NCBI GenBank assembly: GCA_963920635.1
Contig: OY987298.1
Coordinates: forward strand, 38,099,787-38,163,786
Direction: 5' to 3'
DNA: 64,000 nt
Source: Pseudeuparius sepicola
Lineage: Eukaryota > Arthropoda > Insecta > Coleoptera > Anthribidae
In this document: positions 33,688 to 47,013 of the stretch, piece after piece
Layout of the letters: every line of letters starts with the position of its first letter
How positions within the stretch are numbered: the first letter of the stretch is position 1
Position numbers and translations under genes: made by a program
The notes under the pieces: generated by a model
Seen by the model: the letters and a program-made list of their open reading frames with translations, nothing else
The model's database searches: none
What the model was told of the DNA's origin: nothing

Positions 33688-35890
33688 TACGATAAAATAT
33701 CATACTGAAGGCAATAAAATATTTATATTGAAAATGTCCGGTATACCATCTGAAGAACAAAAAATTGCACCCGTTATAACAATATGACCGTGGCTTAAGA
33801 AATATTCTATTTTGTGTTCCTTTATTTAAACTTTATTAAACATATTTTTTCAATTAATAAAAATTTTGCAAAAGTAAAGGCATCAATTTATCGAATGTTG
33901 AAACTTTTACAAATTTTTTAAAGGGACCTACACACGGAGTGAAAGCTTAAGACTTAGGTATCTGTAGAACTTGCACGTTAAAAGTTGAACTCCAAAGATG
34001 GTTTTCTTTAAATAATTTTCAAACGTTTAAAGATACGCAGATGAAGTTGATTGTGTTGTTGCTCTCTATATTAATAATTCAATGCATGAAGTTAAAAAAA
34101 ATATTAAAAAATTATTTTACTCAAAAACGGTGCTTCTCAGTGCCATGCCATAGTAAAATCCAGTTTTGTGTCAATTCTAAATTTCATATATGTTGTTATC
34201 AAATATTGATAAAAAAATATACCACATAGCCTCCCGTTTCAACCCGCACCTGATAATTTTTGGCTTTTAACTCCAATTTTGCGTTATATATAAGTCATGA
34301 AAAATTTACTAACATGTGCGAAATATCATTTGCGTATTTTTACAAACGTTTTGAAAATATTAAAAGAAAATCATTTTTAGTTTAACTTTTAATACACTGT
34401 GCATCGAGAACTAAGCATTTTAGGCCACATGTTTACATGAAAAATTCGCGCAAACATTTTGGGAGCATCCATAAATTGCCGGACATTTTCCTTAAGCCCC
34501 TCCGTTCGCACTGTCGGTCGGTCAGGCCACTTCCCTTCTCGCATTCCACTGTGGTTCCACACTTCCAGTTTCCCGAAAAAACTAAACAATATGACGCAGA
34601 GAACACTTTTTATACCGTGTTGTAAACAACGTCGTTGTTGTCTCGAAAAAACTATACTTGAAATTCCCGGTAGCAGTCTTGCCAACAATAAGCCCACTGT
34701 TTGTCAACTTTCCGACCGTTTTTATAATATGTACCACCATCATAAATGTTTTCTGTTGAATAACCACCATTTTAACATCGACAGTTGTCCAAAGGTTAGA
34801 TACCAAATCATCGAAACCTATCATAATTATTACGTACGTTTGAATTTACAATGCCAACTTGAAGTAAAATTTAAATGAACGCTCCATACATACAATGTTA
34901 CAGTCTTACCTTTATTTATTGCCGAATTCGTTTGTTTACCTGCTGGCGGTGGCAGACGGCAATTTTAGTCTTGAAACCTTTAAGCAAGTAAGGATTCAAT
35001 TTATAGTTTGCTCAGATTAGTCAAACCTCGTAACGACTAGACAAGCTTATTTCTCGAGCAATGAGGGAAAAGGGAATACAAAGTTGAGTCTCCGAGGGAG
35101 ACGATTATACGCGAAAACTTCCTTCAATGCCAGGTTCCAGGTTTCATGGGAACTCAATTTAACCAAAGTCTAGACAAACTGCTATATTGAGAGTTGCGAA
35201 GGTCGCTTAAAATATGGAACGTATAAAACTTTATATCTTATTGCATCTTATTTTATCATATAGTTTATTTATTTGTTGTAATAAGACATTGTGTTCAAGC
35301 AAGCTTCACTTAATTAGAACAGTTCTTATTACAAATAAGTAGACCATTTGGGTTCAGGAAAACAAATGTTTTTATACCTAACACTAATTGAATATAATTT
35401 TGTTGAAAGTAGAAAAATTGTTTCACTGCTATTTGGATGTCAAACACACGGAAAGGATTTAAACAGATTTTCAAATGGATATTGTTCAATTTTATAAACA
35501 TGACATAGAAATACCGAAGCTCCAAATTGCCCCAGGAATAGTGAATGTGAAGAGAATGAAGAGATCACCAAGAAACTGAAAGAAGTCTTTAATGAAAAAT
35601 CATGGACCGAAGCAGTAATTATTGAAACTGCACTGAAAATAAAATTTGATCATATCTTCAGAAAATGTTGGTAAATATTAGCCTGAAAACTGGAATGAAA
35701 CAATTAAAATATTAAATAATACACAACTTTTAACTGTTTATACTATTGTAGGTATATTACACAGTATAAAGAAATTAGTGAAAAATAAGATTCTAAAAAT
35801 ATATTCTAAATTTGTCTGTTTGAAAGAATATCCTCGCACAAGTGTGTAGAAACCTCTGGGCCTTCAATTGGACACAGGCTTGAGGTGTCA
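33688..35890. other. Dpp intron, mostly unassigned
   Basis: No matched transposon ends. 34390-34890 is less AT-rich and open in several frames on both strands (longest about 139 codons), but no domain is recognised and the frames overlap, so I do not call a gene. 35475-35674 reads MDIVQFYKHDIEIPKLQIAP then, in another frame, KLKEVFNEKSW; it may be an old coding relic, not identified. Confidence 0.35.
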
Positions 35891-35898
35891 GTCTTACA

Positions 35899-36429
35899 CA
35901 GAGGGACTCTTTAAAATAAGGGGACCCAGCATTATACTTTCCAAAGTGAGGCCTATTCTTTCCTCATTCTAATAGTATCAGTGATGCCAAGTATGCCATT
36001 TTATTGGAGAATCCATGAATATAACAGGTACTTTGATTGTTAGTAAAAATTAATAATGCGGTTTCCATGATTTCTAAAAATTAGACTTGACAATGTTGTG
36101 TCTACAATTACAGAATATGGCAACTGTTAAATGAAACAAATTTATTGTATAGTTGAAATTCTTCAATTGTAACATCTGAGTATCTGGAAGTTAAGAAAAC
36201 TTAAAAATTGTCAATTATGGTGGGAAATTTTTTGCCTCCTTTAGAATATATGGCACTATCTATCAAATAAAACCTGATGGCAGTTGGACACTGACACAAG
36301 ATAACCTTGTACCAGCCCACTTATGTGGTCTCCTTGGAGTTTACAGAAAACAAACTTCCCCTCAAGGCTTCACTTTTCCTATGTGATAGACTGTTACATA
36401 CTGGGTCCCCTTATTTTAAAGAGTCCCTG
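35899..36429. mobile_element. hAT MITE, 531 bp, complete
   Basis: Ends CAGAGGGACTCTTTAAAATA on the left and the complement of CAGGGACTCTTTAAAATAAG on the right (2-bp difference), with a perfect 8-bp duplication GTCTTACA (35891-35898, 36430-36437). CAGGG-type ends plus 8-bp duplications are hAT features. It has no transposase. A partial copy is at 871-1109. Confidence 0.88.
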
Positions 36430-36437
36430 GTCTTACA

Positions 36438-37032
36438 TAATATGGTTATAGACAATGCGCAATTCTTTATTCGCAAAAGAGTCTTCTAGGGTCGGACATT
36501 AAATTCATATTGTGTGGCTCCTTAATTCTGTCTAAACTGGGGTATTGGCCTGCATTAACATAACGGGAAAAAACTACCTTCCAAAGGAGGCAGAACAGTT
36601 TTATCAGAATAGGCGTACAATCTCAAAAAATTCGATCATATTTCAGCGCACCTTAATGAATCAATAAATTATAATATCCTTTATCCTTACTGTGCATTTT
36701 CAAGTCCCGGACATGTAATTGATGCACAAATCAAGAAAAACCACCGTTTTTGCAGTATGTACGGCTACTCCCTGGGGCTAATTTGATTTCAGCACCCGTT
36801 ATTCGGAAGCGGACTGATGCCAATAATTCAACACGTCCTCGATGGCGACTCCAAAATCGCCATGTGTCCAATTAATCAGGGACCAAATTTAGCGCATGGT
36901 CCCATCGCGACATTAATAGATCGTTCTAATTATTACCCTAATTTTTTACCCAGGTTTGGGCAAATCCCCTGAATTGATATGACTACAGGTTGGCGTATAA
37001 TTGCATAGATATAGCAATAGGTACAACATATA
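36438..37032. other. Dpp intron, single-copy-looking
   Basis: 36730-36920 is of more balanced composition than its surroundings and shows no match elsewhere in the window; a candidate for conserved non-coding DNA, untested. Confidence 0.35.
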
Positions 37033-38117
37033 CAGGGTGAGTCACATCTAAAGGCAGAGCCGAAAAAACAAGGTAGAATTCGATAAAATAAGCACATATG
37101 CTTAATAAACATTAGTTCAAAAACGCTTGGTTCTCCATATACAGCGTGTTGAAACTTTTCAATAAATAATATATATATATCATTTAATTTCTTTCCAGTC
37201 CCTTTAGGAATTCTAACCAAATTTGGTACATATTATGGGTTGTCATTTTTCGCAATAATTTGGCCCTGTTCAAATGACCAGCGGCGTAGATACAAATAAT
37301 TTTATTTTAAATGCCAGCATAATCGCCTTGGCACTATACTAAAATCGAGCAACTCTTACGCCTGGCGTAAACAAGAGCACGTGCGTTGAAATATCCGCCA
37401 TAGCCGCACGGAGGTACAACCTTTATTTAATTTTAGTCTTACAATTGTGTACATCAAAATATTTCAGACAAGAATTTTTGGCTTAATTAAAATGTTCCAT
37501 AAAATTATTTGTGGCAATGTCTAAATAGCTGAAAACAACAAGATAAAACCGAATACCTACACATTTGCGATCGAGCACGTCCCTGTTGCCGAGTCGGGTG
37601 AAATTTTATAGTCTACCGACCAATCGCGGATCGTCATTGAACACGTGGTTTTATTTACGCGAGGCGTACGGATCGCTCGATTTTACTATAGTTTAAAAAA
37701 TCCGAAATTACCAAGAAACTGTACCACATATACAAAAAATACCAAGAGGCGCTTTTTGTTCCAAATTAAATGGAATATCCAAGAAAAGGCAAAAATTTTG
37801 ATTTTTCACAGAACCGTACTAATTTTTTTTACAATAATTATTTACAGTAACTATTTGTATCTACGGCGCTGGTCATGTGAACGGGGTCAAATTATTGCAC
37901 AAAATGGAAACCCTCCAATGCATAATGTGTACCAAATTTGGTTGGGATTCCTAAATGGGCTCGAAAGAAATTAAAAAATGTTATTTTTGGAAAAATTTCA
38001 ACACGCTGTATATGGAGAACCAAGCGTTTTTGAGCTAATGTTTATTAAGCATATGTGCTTATTTTAGCGAGTTCTATCTCGTGTTTTCGGCTCTGTCTTT
38101 AAGTGTGACTCACCCTG
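37033..38117. mobile_element. TA-flanked foldback element, 1085 bp
   Basis: Ends CAGGGTGAGTCACATCTAAA and near-complement; TA at 37031-37032 and 38118-38119. The arms pair for about 290 bp ('aaaacgcttggttctccat', 'cataatgtgtacc'-type words), and the centre near 37560-37660 is GC-richer. No transposase. Confidence 0.85.
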
Positions 38118-38175
38118 TACATATACGGGATGAATCTGGTACCAGGGTGTGAAAGATTTAAAAAATATACAAGCT

Positions 38176-38297
38176 ACAGTCCGACAAACGAAAGAAGTCC
38201 AAGGAAAAACTCAGTCTATCCGCCTACGCCCACATTAATAACATACGGATGGCGCTTAGACTGAGTTTTTCATTAGACTTCTTTCGTTTGTCGGACT
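38176..38297. mobile_element. Small foldback MITE
   Basis: Arms of about 50 bp with TCCGACAAACGAAAGAAGTC on the left and its complement on the right, around a 25-bp centre. TA-like dinucleotides lie at both edges, but the duplication is ambiguous. Confidence 0.65.
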
Positions 38298-38399
38298 ATA
38301 CATAGAGCAACTGAATACATTTTGTACCAAAATATTAATATTGAGCCTAACAACTATTGACTACTGGTCAAATCTCAATAGTTAGTTAATGAGATACAG

Positions 38400-38760
38400 G
38401 ACGTTGTAGTTCTTTTTTGGAATCGAATTTTGGCAATATCTTCCAAAATAACCATGCTGCTGAACCGAAATTTGGAACTTCTTTGTTTTTGGGGATGGAG
38501 ATAAGATGAAGATGTCAACAGAGGGGCGCCACGTGCGCTGTTTTTGGATCGTGCTTTTACTTGTAATTTTTTTGAGGTTATTTTTTTGGACCTATGCGTG
38601 TTCATTTAGTGCATATTTTTATTTAATCAACAAAAGCGTATAAGTACTTGTTTCATAACAATAAAAACAAAACGTGTGCGTTGAAATTGTGCCCCAAAAC
38701 ACCTGTTAACTCCAAAATTCTAAAAATAAAAATTTCACTTGCCGGTTTCATATTTTACAA
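38400..38760 (+). mobile_element. Fragment of the 14085/44953 foldback family
   Basis: Words 'aatcttccaaaataacca', 'tgctgaaccgaaatttgg', 'gaggggcgccacgtgc' and 'aaaacacctgttaactcc' follow the order of one arm of that family. Confidence 0.65.
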
Positions 38761-39118
38761 GTTAATAATTGTACCATTTGAAGTAAGAAAGAATTCACAG
38801 CATTATTTAGCATTTCTGGTTGAATTGAAGCAATTTGCTCCCTAATAGAATATTTTAATTCTTCCAGCGTTGTTGAACGTGTTCTAAACACCAATTTTTT
38901 TCCGGCGGGTGAAGATCCATGCTATTAAAGTTTAAATCGTTAGATATGTGAGTTTTATATTGAGAAAAATTCTCTAAATCTGGATGGTTATATTTGACAC
39001 TTGTATCAGCACTATCAGCAGTTGATAGTCCATAGTTATAGTAAAATCCAATTATTGAAACAACTAGATTCCACTTAATTTTTGCTACCAGTTTAATTTC
39101 TTTAAATTATATACAGGG

Positions 39119-39338
39119 TACGTAGAAATAAGATCCTCGAAGTCTAGAGAACCACAATATAATAAATAAATATACAATAATAATTTTTTTTTGACAATAT
39201 TATATAATTTCTAAAAACTTTTGAATTACTAGTCTGATGATAGCTCAGTAGAGCAGAAACTAGTTACAACTATTTTATTGTATATTTATTTATTATATTG
39301 TGGTTCTCTAGACTTCGAGGATCTTATTTCTACGTATT
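39119..39338. mobile_element. Foldback MITE, about 220 bp
   Basis: TACGTAGAAATAAGATCCTC and the following 40 bp ('tctagagaaccacaata', 'aataaatatacaataa') are mirrored at 39275-39338. TA may be the target duplication. Confidence 0.75.
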
Positions 39339-39381
39339 TAATATGAACCACTTAGAGTGTCTACATTTGGATTTTTATATA

Positions 39382-41545
39382 CAGGGTGTCCAACTTTAAA
39401 TCTGTACAAAACCGTAAAATCTTCTTTTTTGGAGATAATCGCATACACTTTTTTTTGTTTGAAAGGACTTAAAAAACCGTTTCTTTTGACCTTCGTGCCA
39501 TTTTCAAAATGCAAATCCAGGGTCGGCTGCGATTTTTTTTATACCCCCGATTTTCACGAAAACCATTTAGCGATTTTTTTATTTAAAATCTGACCCCATA
39601 GCGTCAATCAGAATACCCCAAGACCCCCATATACAAAATTTGAACAAAAAATATACAGTGAGTTCTATTCTGTAGGGTGTCAAATTTGAGCAAAAAAAGG
39701 AATTTTAAAGACATCTGGCGAGTCAAGTGTTCCATGGAATCCCTTCAAAACAGTTGAATGGTCAACAGGACCACTCAAAATGTTGGTGTGAAAAGATTTA
39801 CTACAAAAATATACAGGGTATTTTTCTCTGAGCCATCTCAAAATTCTGAATTTTTATTAAACTTTATACTGGTCAGGAGTGCTCTGGAATCATTGGAAAA
39901 ATATTAATAAACACAAAAGTAAGGGAAAGTCGCCGAATTTCGGATACTACTTTAAATTTACTAAGTATTTATTATACAGAAGTGTTTTTTATTTATTTTT
40001 TCATATAAGCATCTGCAACGTGTTATAATGAAACAAAATTTATTGTCAAAAGAATTTTATTACATTTATTTTTTCCACGAAAACGACGGTATATGAATTC
40101 GGTACATTTTGGTGCGATTGAAAAAAGGTTCCTAATTTCGGACACTGTATCCGAAATTAAGAGACTACTTTCTACAAGTGTAAAAACTATATATTTAAAC
40201 AAAAGGCGCACACATACGTTTTTTCTAGCTTCTTTATTAGCTTGTTTGATGTAATTTCCAATGTTTCGGGACCGAAACAAAATTGGAGACATTAGGATAG
40301 GTAGGTATCCCATTTGTTTTCCTCTGACCTCATTATAATAGCCAGTTTCAATGGATCTGTCACTTTCTCTGAAAATAAACGATTTACTCGCAACCAGCAT
40401 ATTATATTAAGCCAGAATTTTGGGTTTCTGGTATCCGAAATTAGGAACTTCAGACTATCCGAAATTAGGCACCTTTTCACTTTTTAGGTTAGAGTAATGC
40501 AGTACTGTTATTTTTGAAATCTGTTTAATTGTGACTCGAATACCGGCTTAATTAATATATTAACTTAATTAGTACGCAAACACAAAATTCTGGAATGATT
40601 ATTTCAAAGATCGACACAGCTCAAATCGCGACTGAACCTAAAACTCCGCCATGCAATTTAGACGTTTGGAGCTGCCATCTAATGGAGAGAGATTGTACCA
40701 CGACAATATTGCAGAGGGCTTAATTTGACTTTTTGCATTGTATAGGGTGAGGTTTCAATTTAAAACAACAGATGGCTTCTTAGACAAACCACTATCCGAA
40801 ATTAGGAAACCATCCGAAATTAGGCGACTTTCCTCTAATTTATTTCATTACAAAATGCCAACCAACAAATAAAAACAATTTAAATTATTTGACCTTTCTC
40901 AACAAAGTCACTGTCTAATGATACATTTTCTGTGTGTTTCCTGTTGGGGCACACCAGCTACCTCAACTGATATGGACATACTGACTGGCAGGCTTCTGTA
41001 TTTTTTTAGATTTGGTTTGTTTATAGTGTGTGGAGCGGTTTTGATATACTCAATTTTTGAGCCGTATAAAGTTCCAAAAATTCAGTAATTTGGGGTGGCA
41101 CAGATAAGGACACTCTGTATATTTTATATTGGACTTTTGCACACCAACACCTTGAGTGGTCCTATTGACCATTCAACTGTTTTGAGGTGATTCCATGGCA
41201 CACTTGACTTGGTGGATGCCCTTAAATTTCTATTTTGCTCAACTTTGACACCCTGCAGAATGGAACTCACTGTATATTTTTTGTTCAAATTTTGTATATA
41301 GGGGTTTTGGGGTATTCTAAATAACGCTATGGGGTCAGGTTTTAAATAAAAAAATCGCTAAATGGTTTTCGTGAAAATCGGGGGTATAAAAAAATCGCAG
41401 CCGGCTCTGGATTTGCATTTTGAAAATGGCAGGAAAGTCAAAAGAAGCGGTTTGTGAAGTCTTTTCAAACAAAAAAAAGTTTAGGCAATTATCTCCAAAA
41501 ATGAAGATTTTACGGATTTGTACAGTTTTAAAGTTGGACACCCTG
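39382..41545. mobile_element. TA-flanked foldback element, host to a nested element
   Basis: Ends CAGGGTGTCCAACTTTAAAT and near-complement; TA at 39380-39381 and 41546-41547. Arms of about 500 bp pair ('ggtcggctgcgattttttt', 'caaaacagttgaatggtcaa'). The centre is occupied by a separate 914-bp element (39922-40835). Related to 50281-52306. Confidence 0.85.
39922..40835. mobile_element. Nested iteron-bearing element, 914 bp
   Basis: Ends AGGGAAAGTCGCC and the complement of GAGGAAAGTCGCC, each flanked by TA (39920-39921, 40836-40837). At least seven copies of the word TATCCGAAATTAGG or its complement lie inside (near 39936, 40132, 40143, 40430, 40455, 40790, 40807). The plan resembles 62995-63894. 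The minus-strand ORF at 40023-40400 has no recognised domain. Confidence 0.75.
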
Positions 41546-41547
41546 TA

Positions 41548-43914
41548 TAGGTAAGATTTTAATGTGTATCCCTTACTTTATGATGACCCCATATAATCAG
41601 TATTTAGACCACGAGTGCTTGAATCAGAAGACTCCCAATTTAAATTTCTGGTAAGACTCGTTATGTTTGCGGTAATGCATATTCAAGCGAACCTCCCTCT
41701 TAAATATCGTATTTATGCAGCCTATCTAGAGGTAGCAGAAGGAAAATCGTCCTAATTTAGCGGTTATCGCTTTTTATCCGGCGAGGCGGATTTTCGCCGT
41801 TCAGATTCATATTCAAATCTTATTTTCGGTTTGCCCATGAAGCGGACATAAATCGAGAGGGCCAATTTTTCCGAGTGTCAAGGAAAAGGAAATCCCCGGA
41901 AAAATCGTTGCAAATAGCATTTGATTACATTCATAAATTCTTTTATGGAAGTCATGACTGAATTTCAGAATTTCCTTGATGTTTGCAATGTCCCTGATTC
42001 TTTTTAATTTATTTTATCCTTCCCTTGGACACTGAGTAAAAGATATAGACAGGTTCTAATACGGTAAGAGAATCAATCCCTTATTTTACAATTTTAAAGG
42101 TTTTGTTGCCGAAGGAAGGTGTCGCCATCTAACATTCAACGGAACTAAGGAACGGTTAGCGGGAAAGAGGCGGAGAGTTGCATTTTGAGGTTTTTCCGAG
42201 GGATGTTGAGACATTATGCAAAAATTTTCGGTTGAGAAATAGTACAAAATTACAGCAAAGATCATGCTTGAATATTATGATCTTTGATTACAGGAAATGA
42301 GTAGGTACAGTTATTCAGCTATTACTATTTAGGTACTAGAGATGGCGCAGCTAAACGTGCAACTTTTCACTGACACCGTTGAATTTCTGGCGAATTCATA
42401 GGAAAATCTCTCGTAGAAGGTTGTTCTATGCAAAAATGCTACGTCAAATGGATTGTTTCTCTTAGCACTGAGTAAAGAAATATATTAATAGAGTATGAAA
42501 GTCGATTGAGTTGGACTTACATGAATAAGATTATGATTCGAGTATTATGATCTTTAATTACATGCATATAAGTAAGCCCAGTCTTAAGGAATTCACTAAC
42601 TTGTACTATTTCTTAAGACTACCGAAAATTTTTCAATAATCCGTTAACATTTTTTGGACAAACTTCAAAACGCAATTGAAGGTGTCGGTGCAATTAGGGT
42701 TCCTGGATATGGAGAGTTGGGACAATAAAGTCATTATTCGCCAATTTTGGGCATTATATAGAAAGCTAGATTATTTTCTGTCTTTTGCCCCCATAAAAAA
42801 ATTAGATATCCATAGAAACTGTATGTCAAAAGTTTTTTGTATTTAGGTTATAATTTCTGACAAATTAAAGGATAGTCATGGGCGAAGTGGTTTTTTTTTA
42901 ATAGGAAACTGAAACAGTATCTGGTTGCCCTCGATAAGAAAACTTATTAGCGTTGACTGAATACGTCAGTAAACGTTATTAGGCGTAAATATGAATGTAA
43001 TTATGGAATACTTAGTTTGAATTGACAAAAATAGCAGCAAGAAAATATGACACTAAAAGAAAGACACTGTTATTTCAACTTTAAAATAATTCAAAAGAAA
43101 AACGTAAAATATTGCACATTAGTTTTCAAGCATTAGTTGCAGCTGCCCGATTATTAGAAATAACCATTTGGTATTAGTTTTGCCATGCCAGGTATTTATC
43201 TGGCATGGCGAAACTAATATGATTTAGCGCAGTACCTAGGTATAACAAAATATTCTGCAGAATTATTAGAGAAAACACTAGTGAAAACTGAACTCCAAAT
43301 CCTAGTGCACATGCAACCACAACCGCCAATAAATTATATATTTTGGATTGTATCCAATCTTCAATAGCTGATAAATTTATTGGAACTGAACAGAAAGAGG
43401 TTACATACACATTGTTCGGATATGTTCTAGATTATATAACAAATTTGAATTTTGATTTTCAATTTTATTACCAAGTAGTTATTTGTAGGCAAAACTTACA
43501 GTTTAATTGTGACCTTCATTATACGTTTCAAATACTAGTAACAGTAATAATAGTAATTAAATGAATAGGAGGAACTTTTCAAATAACCCGCCATTTGTGC
43601 GCCTGTATCACGGTCCAACTTTAACACATATAGAGAGTCCTGCGGTCAGAAATTTGTTACACTCATGGAATCTATACCAAATTATTTTTCATCTACAATA
43701 TTAATGACTTTTGAAAAAATTATTTTTTTTTTTAAAGTGACTTTATTGTCCTAACTCTCCCAATCCAGGAACTCTAGGTGCAATAACCGGGCAGCTTCAT
43801 TTTTTAAAATTGTGGGAAATCTTATAAATTTATTGTTTATTATTATAACATTATGTATATAAAAAAACGAAAATTAATATGCATAGGAATCGGTATTTTT
43901 GTAATACAGGATGA
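41548..43914. other. Dpp intron with faint direct repeats
   Basis: 'Cactgagtaaa' occurs at about 42029 and 42467, 'tattatgatcttt' at about 42274 and 42543, and 41762-41830 resembles the cores of the array at 56.3-58.1 kb. A 46-bp hairpin is at 43173-43218. No exon is seen. Confidence 0.4.
43173..43218. repeat. Short hairpin, 19-bp arms
   Basis: ATTAGTTTTGCCATGCCAG and its complement with one mismatch around an 8-nt loop. There are no flanking direct repeats, and the ends differ from the CACAGA hairpins. Too short for a typical microRNA precursor. Confidence 0.6.
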
Positions 43915-43916
43915 TT

Positions 43917-44700
43917 TTTTTAGGTCTACTACCGCGATTTTCTCGCTCATTTTGCGGCCTACAAAAAAAAACGTAAGAAACAAAAATGTGGCAATTTTTG
44001 ACAGCTAAGTGGTGCTGGAAAAGAAATCGGCATCCATGGCCAACTTCTCGCGCAATATTAAAAAAACCTCAAATTGAGCAAAACTATTAATGGCCGTGGA
44101 AGAGACAGAGGAAAACTTTTATATTGAAAATTGATGGCAATGAGAAGCTTTATCCACCCAGGTGCTCAGATAGTTTCAGCAAATTACACAGGGTCTTCGG
44201 CTCTCTTGAGAGCATCGAAATTTTTGTCGATTTTAGGTTTTTTTAGTACACCGCGAAAAGTTGGGTATAGAGGCCCATTCCTTTTTTAATGTCGCCTCGC
44301 TGACCAAAATTGCCATATTTTGTTTTCTTACATATTTTCTGTGCGGCCCAAAATAAGCGAGAAAATCCCTTAATGAGAAATAAACAAAAAAAATTCATAA
44401 CCTCAAGAGAGCCCAAGACCCTGTGTAATTTTCTGAAACTATCTGAGTACCCTTTTGCATAAAGCTTCTTAGTGCCATCAATTTTCAATATAAAAGTTTT
44501 TCTCTGTCTCTTAAAATAAACATTCCACGGCCATTAATAGTTTTGCTCAATTTGAGGTTTTTTTTAATATTGCGCGACAAGTTGGCCATGGATGCCACTT
44601 AGTTGTCCAAAATTGCCACATTTTTGTTTCTTACGGTTTTTTTTGTAGGCCGCAAAATGAGCGAGAAAATCGCGGTGGTAGACCTGAAAAAATCATCCTG
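43917..44700. mobile_element. TA-flanked foldback element, 784 bp
   Basis: Ends CAGGATGATTTTTT and near-complement; TA at 43915-43916 and 44701-44702. Arms of about 370 bp share 'gcgattttctcgctcatttt', 'aacaaaaatgtggcaattt' and 'ttaatggccgtgg'. No transposase. Confidence 0.85.
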
Positions 44701-44952
44701 TATATGCGGCAACACTAAAAGATAGCAACAGTTAAATGCAAAAATTACGAAAAGTAAAAATATAATTTTCATAAAAAAAGTGGAGCTGCCTGGTTATTGC
44801 ACAATCATACTCCTTCAAATTACTCTACGCCTCCCTCTTTGCCGTGAACCGTTCCTTGTGTTAGATGGAGACACCAGCCTTCGGCCACACAACTGGTGAA
44901 ATTTAGTAGTTAACGATTGATTCATCGTTTACCCTATTAACATTAACATATA

Positions 44953-46319
44953 CAGGGTGTCCCAGGTTTTTTGATCCTTACTTTGACATTTTGTAGAAAA
45001 ACTCATTGTAGGGTAGTGGCGGGTTGCTCACATAAATATAATAGGTCCTAAAGTTCTTCGTTTCTGAAGTACAGTACAGTACACGTTAGTTCTCTTTTCT
45101 AAATTGAATTATGGCAATGTCTCTCAAAATAATCAAGCTGCTGAACTGAAATTTGGCACTGTATTCTGTATTTGGACGAATGGAGAATAAGCAAGCAATT
45201 TCTACGTATCTCAGCGAGGGCGCCACTTGCATCGTGCTTTTACTCGTAACTTTTTTGAGTTTTTCGCTATTTTTGGATTGTGCTTTTACTCGTAACTTTT
45301 TTGAGGTTATCTTTTCGGTCTTGCAGGTTCATCATTTTAGTGCATCTTTTCATTTGCAACAGAGGTGTAATTTTGTTTATTCTGCGCAACAAAAAGGTAC
45401 TGTGGTTTCATAACGATAACGTCAACCGTTGGAGCTGAAATTGTAAAAACGTGCCCTAAAACTCCTGTTAACTCCGACATTCAAAACATAAAATTTTCAA
45501 CTCCCTTTATCAAATGCTACAGATCAACTGTACAATTTAAAGTGAGAAAAAAATCGCTATGGACAATGAACCAAAAATTATTCGCTTTCAAAATGGAGGG
45601 AATTGAATTTGACAAAATTTAGACCCTATTTCAAGAAGAAAACCAATGGTGTTCTTTTACCAATGTCCATTTGACGTTTTTTCTTTATGTTGAATGTAAG
45701 GAAAGCATACAGGAAAAAACGAATGTAAAGAAAACATAAAGAAATAGGGAGTCCAAATTTTGCCAAATCCAATCCTCTCCATTTTAAAAGCGAATAATTT
45801 TTGGTTCATTGTCCATGGGGATTTTTTTCTTACTTTTGATAGCGGTAGCTGAAAACTTTAGGTTTCGAATGTTGGAGGTAACAGGTGTTTTGGGGCACGT
45901 CTTTGCAATTTCAACCCAAACGGTTGATTTTTATCGTCATGAAACAAAATTATTCTTTTGTTGTAAATGAAAAGATGCACTAAAATGATGGACCTGCAAG
46001 ATCAAAAATATATCTACCTTAACCTCAAAAAAGTTACGAGCAAAAACACGATTAAAAAATAGTGCAAGTGGCGCCCTCTGTGAGATATATAGAGAATAAC
46101 ATTTTTCATCTTATTTTACACCCCCAAAAACATAGGTATCAGTGTAAAATTTCAGTTCAACACATTGATTATTTTGGGAGATATTGCCATAATTCAATTT
46201 CTAAAAGAGAACAACAACCACCTGTATCTCAGAAACTAAGAACTTTTGGAACTTTGTTTATATGAGCAACCCACTTGCAATGAGTTTTTCTAAAAAATTT
46301 CTGAAGTCCTGACACCCCG
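44953..46319. mobile_element. TA-flanked foldback element, 1367 bp
   Basis: Ends CAGGGTGTCCCAGG and near-complement (CACCCCG); TA at 44951-44952 and 46320-46321. Long arms; the left arm holds a short internal duplication ('gtgcttttactcgtaacttt' twice near 45235 and 45281). Full-length relative of 14085-15218 and of several fragments. Confidence 0.82.
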
Positions 46320-46703
46320 TACATTCTAAAATCATATTGTTGCAGTATAGGTACAGGAATGCGGTTTCAAAAAATAAATAAATTAAATATTTACTATTGA
46401 TTTTTAATAAATTGAAAATGATAGTATTTTACATGTTTTTGTAAGTATCTAGAGCTTCTCTAAAATTTCTACCTACATTACTGTCACAATTTCGTAGACA
46501 AGTTTGGTTTTGGTATTTGGTCACTGTCACTATGGATCTACACGACATGCGGTTTCAGCAGACCGAGCAGCCTGCCACAAACTGCACCAAAAAAACAATC
46601 TATTAGCTGTTGCAACATCAATTTCCGGACCGTGTTGGAATGGACGCGTCATTGAACAAATTGGTCCGCAAATCAAATGTTTGGTTTCACATTTACTCGG
46701 ACC

Positions 46704-47013
46704 GATGTACAGACCGAGTCATTTTCGATGGTTTTATGGGGTATCTGCGTTATTTGTATAGATAGAAAAAAACAAGGTAGGTGTTCATGAGTTAATTTTT
46801 TGAGATATTTACGATGCTCAAAACAGATCTCTGATATCTCCAATACTTTAGGAGATACAGGGCGTTTTTGAAATTTTTGGAGATATCAGAGATCTGTTTT
46901 GAGGATCGTAAATATCTCAAAAAATTAAGTCATGAACACCTACCTTGTTTTTTTTTCTATCTATACAAATAACGGAGATACCCCATAAAACCATCGAAAA
47001 TGACTCGGTCTGT
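46704..47013. mobile_element. Foldback MITE just upstream of a Dpp exon
   Basis: ACAGACCGAGTCATTTTCGA and about 140 bp after it are mirrored up to 47013, around a short centre with 'ggagatacagggcg'. It ends 115 bp before the exon at 47129. Confidence 0.8.

Noticed and set aside
43173..43218. MicroRNA precursor
   Set aside because: The hairpin is only 46 bp with an 8-nt loop and no extended stem; too short for a usual precursor.
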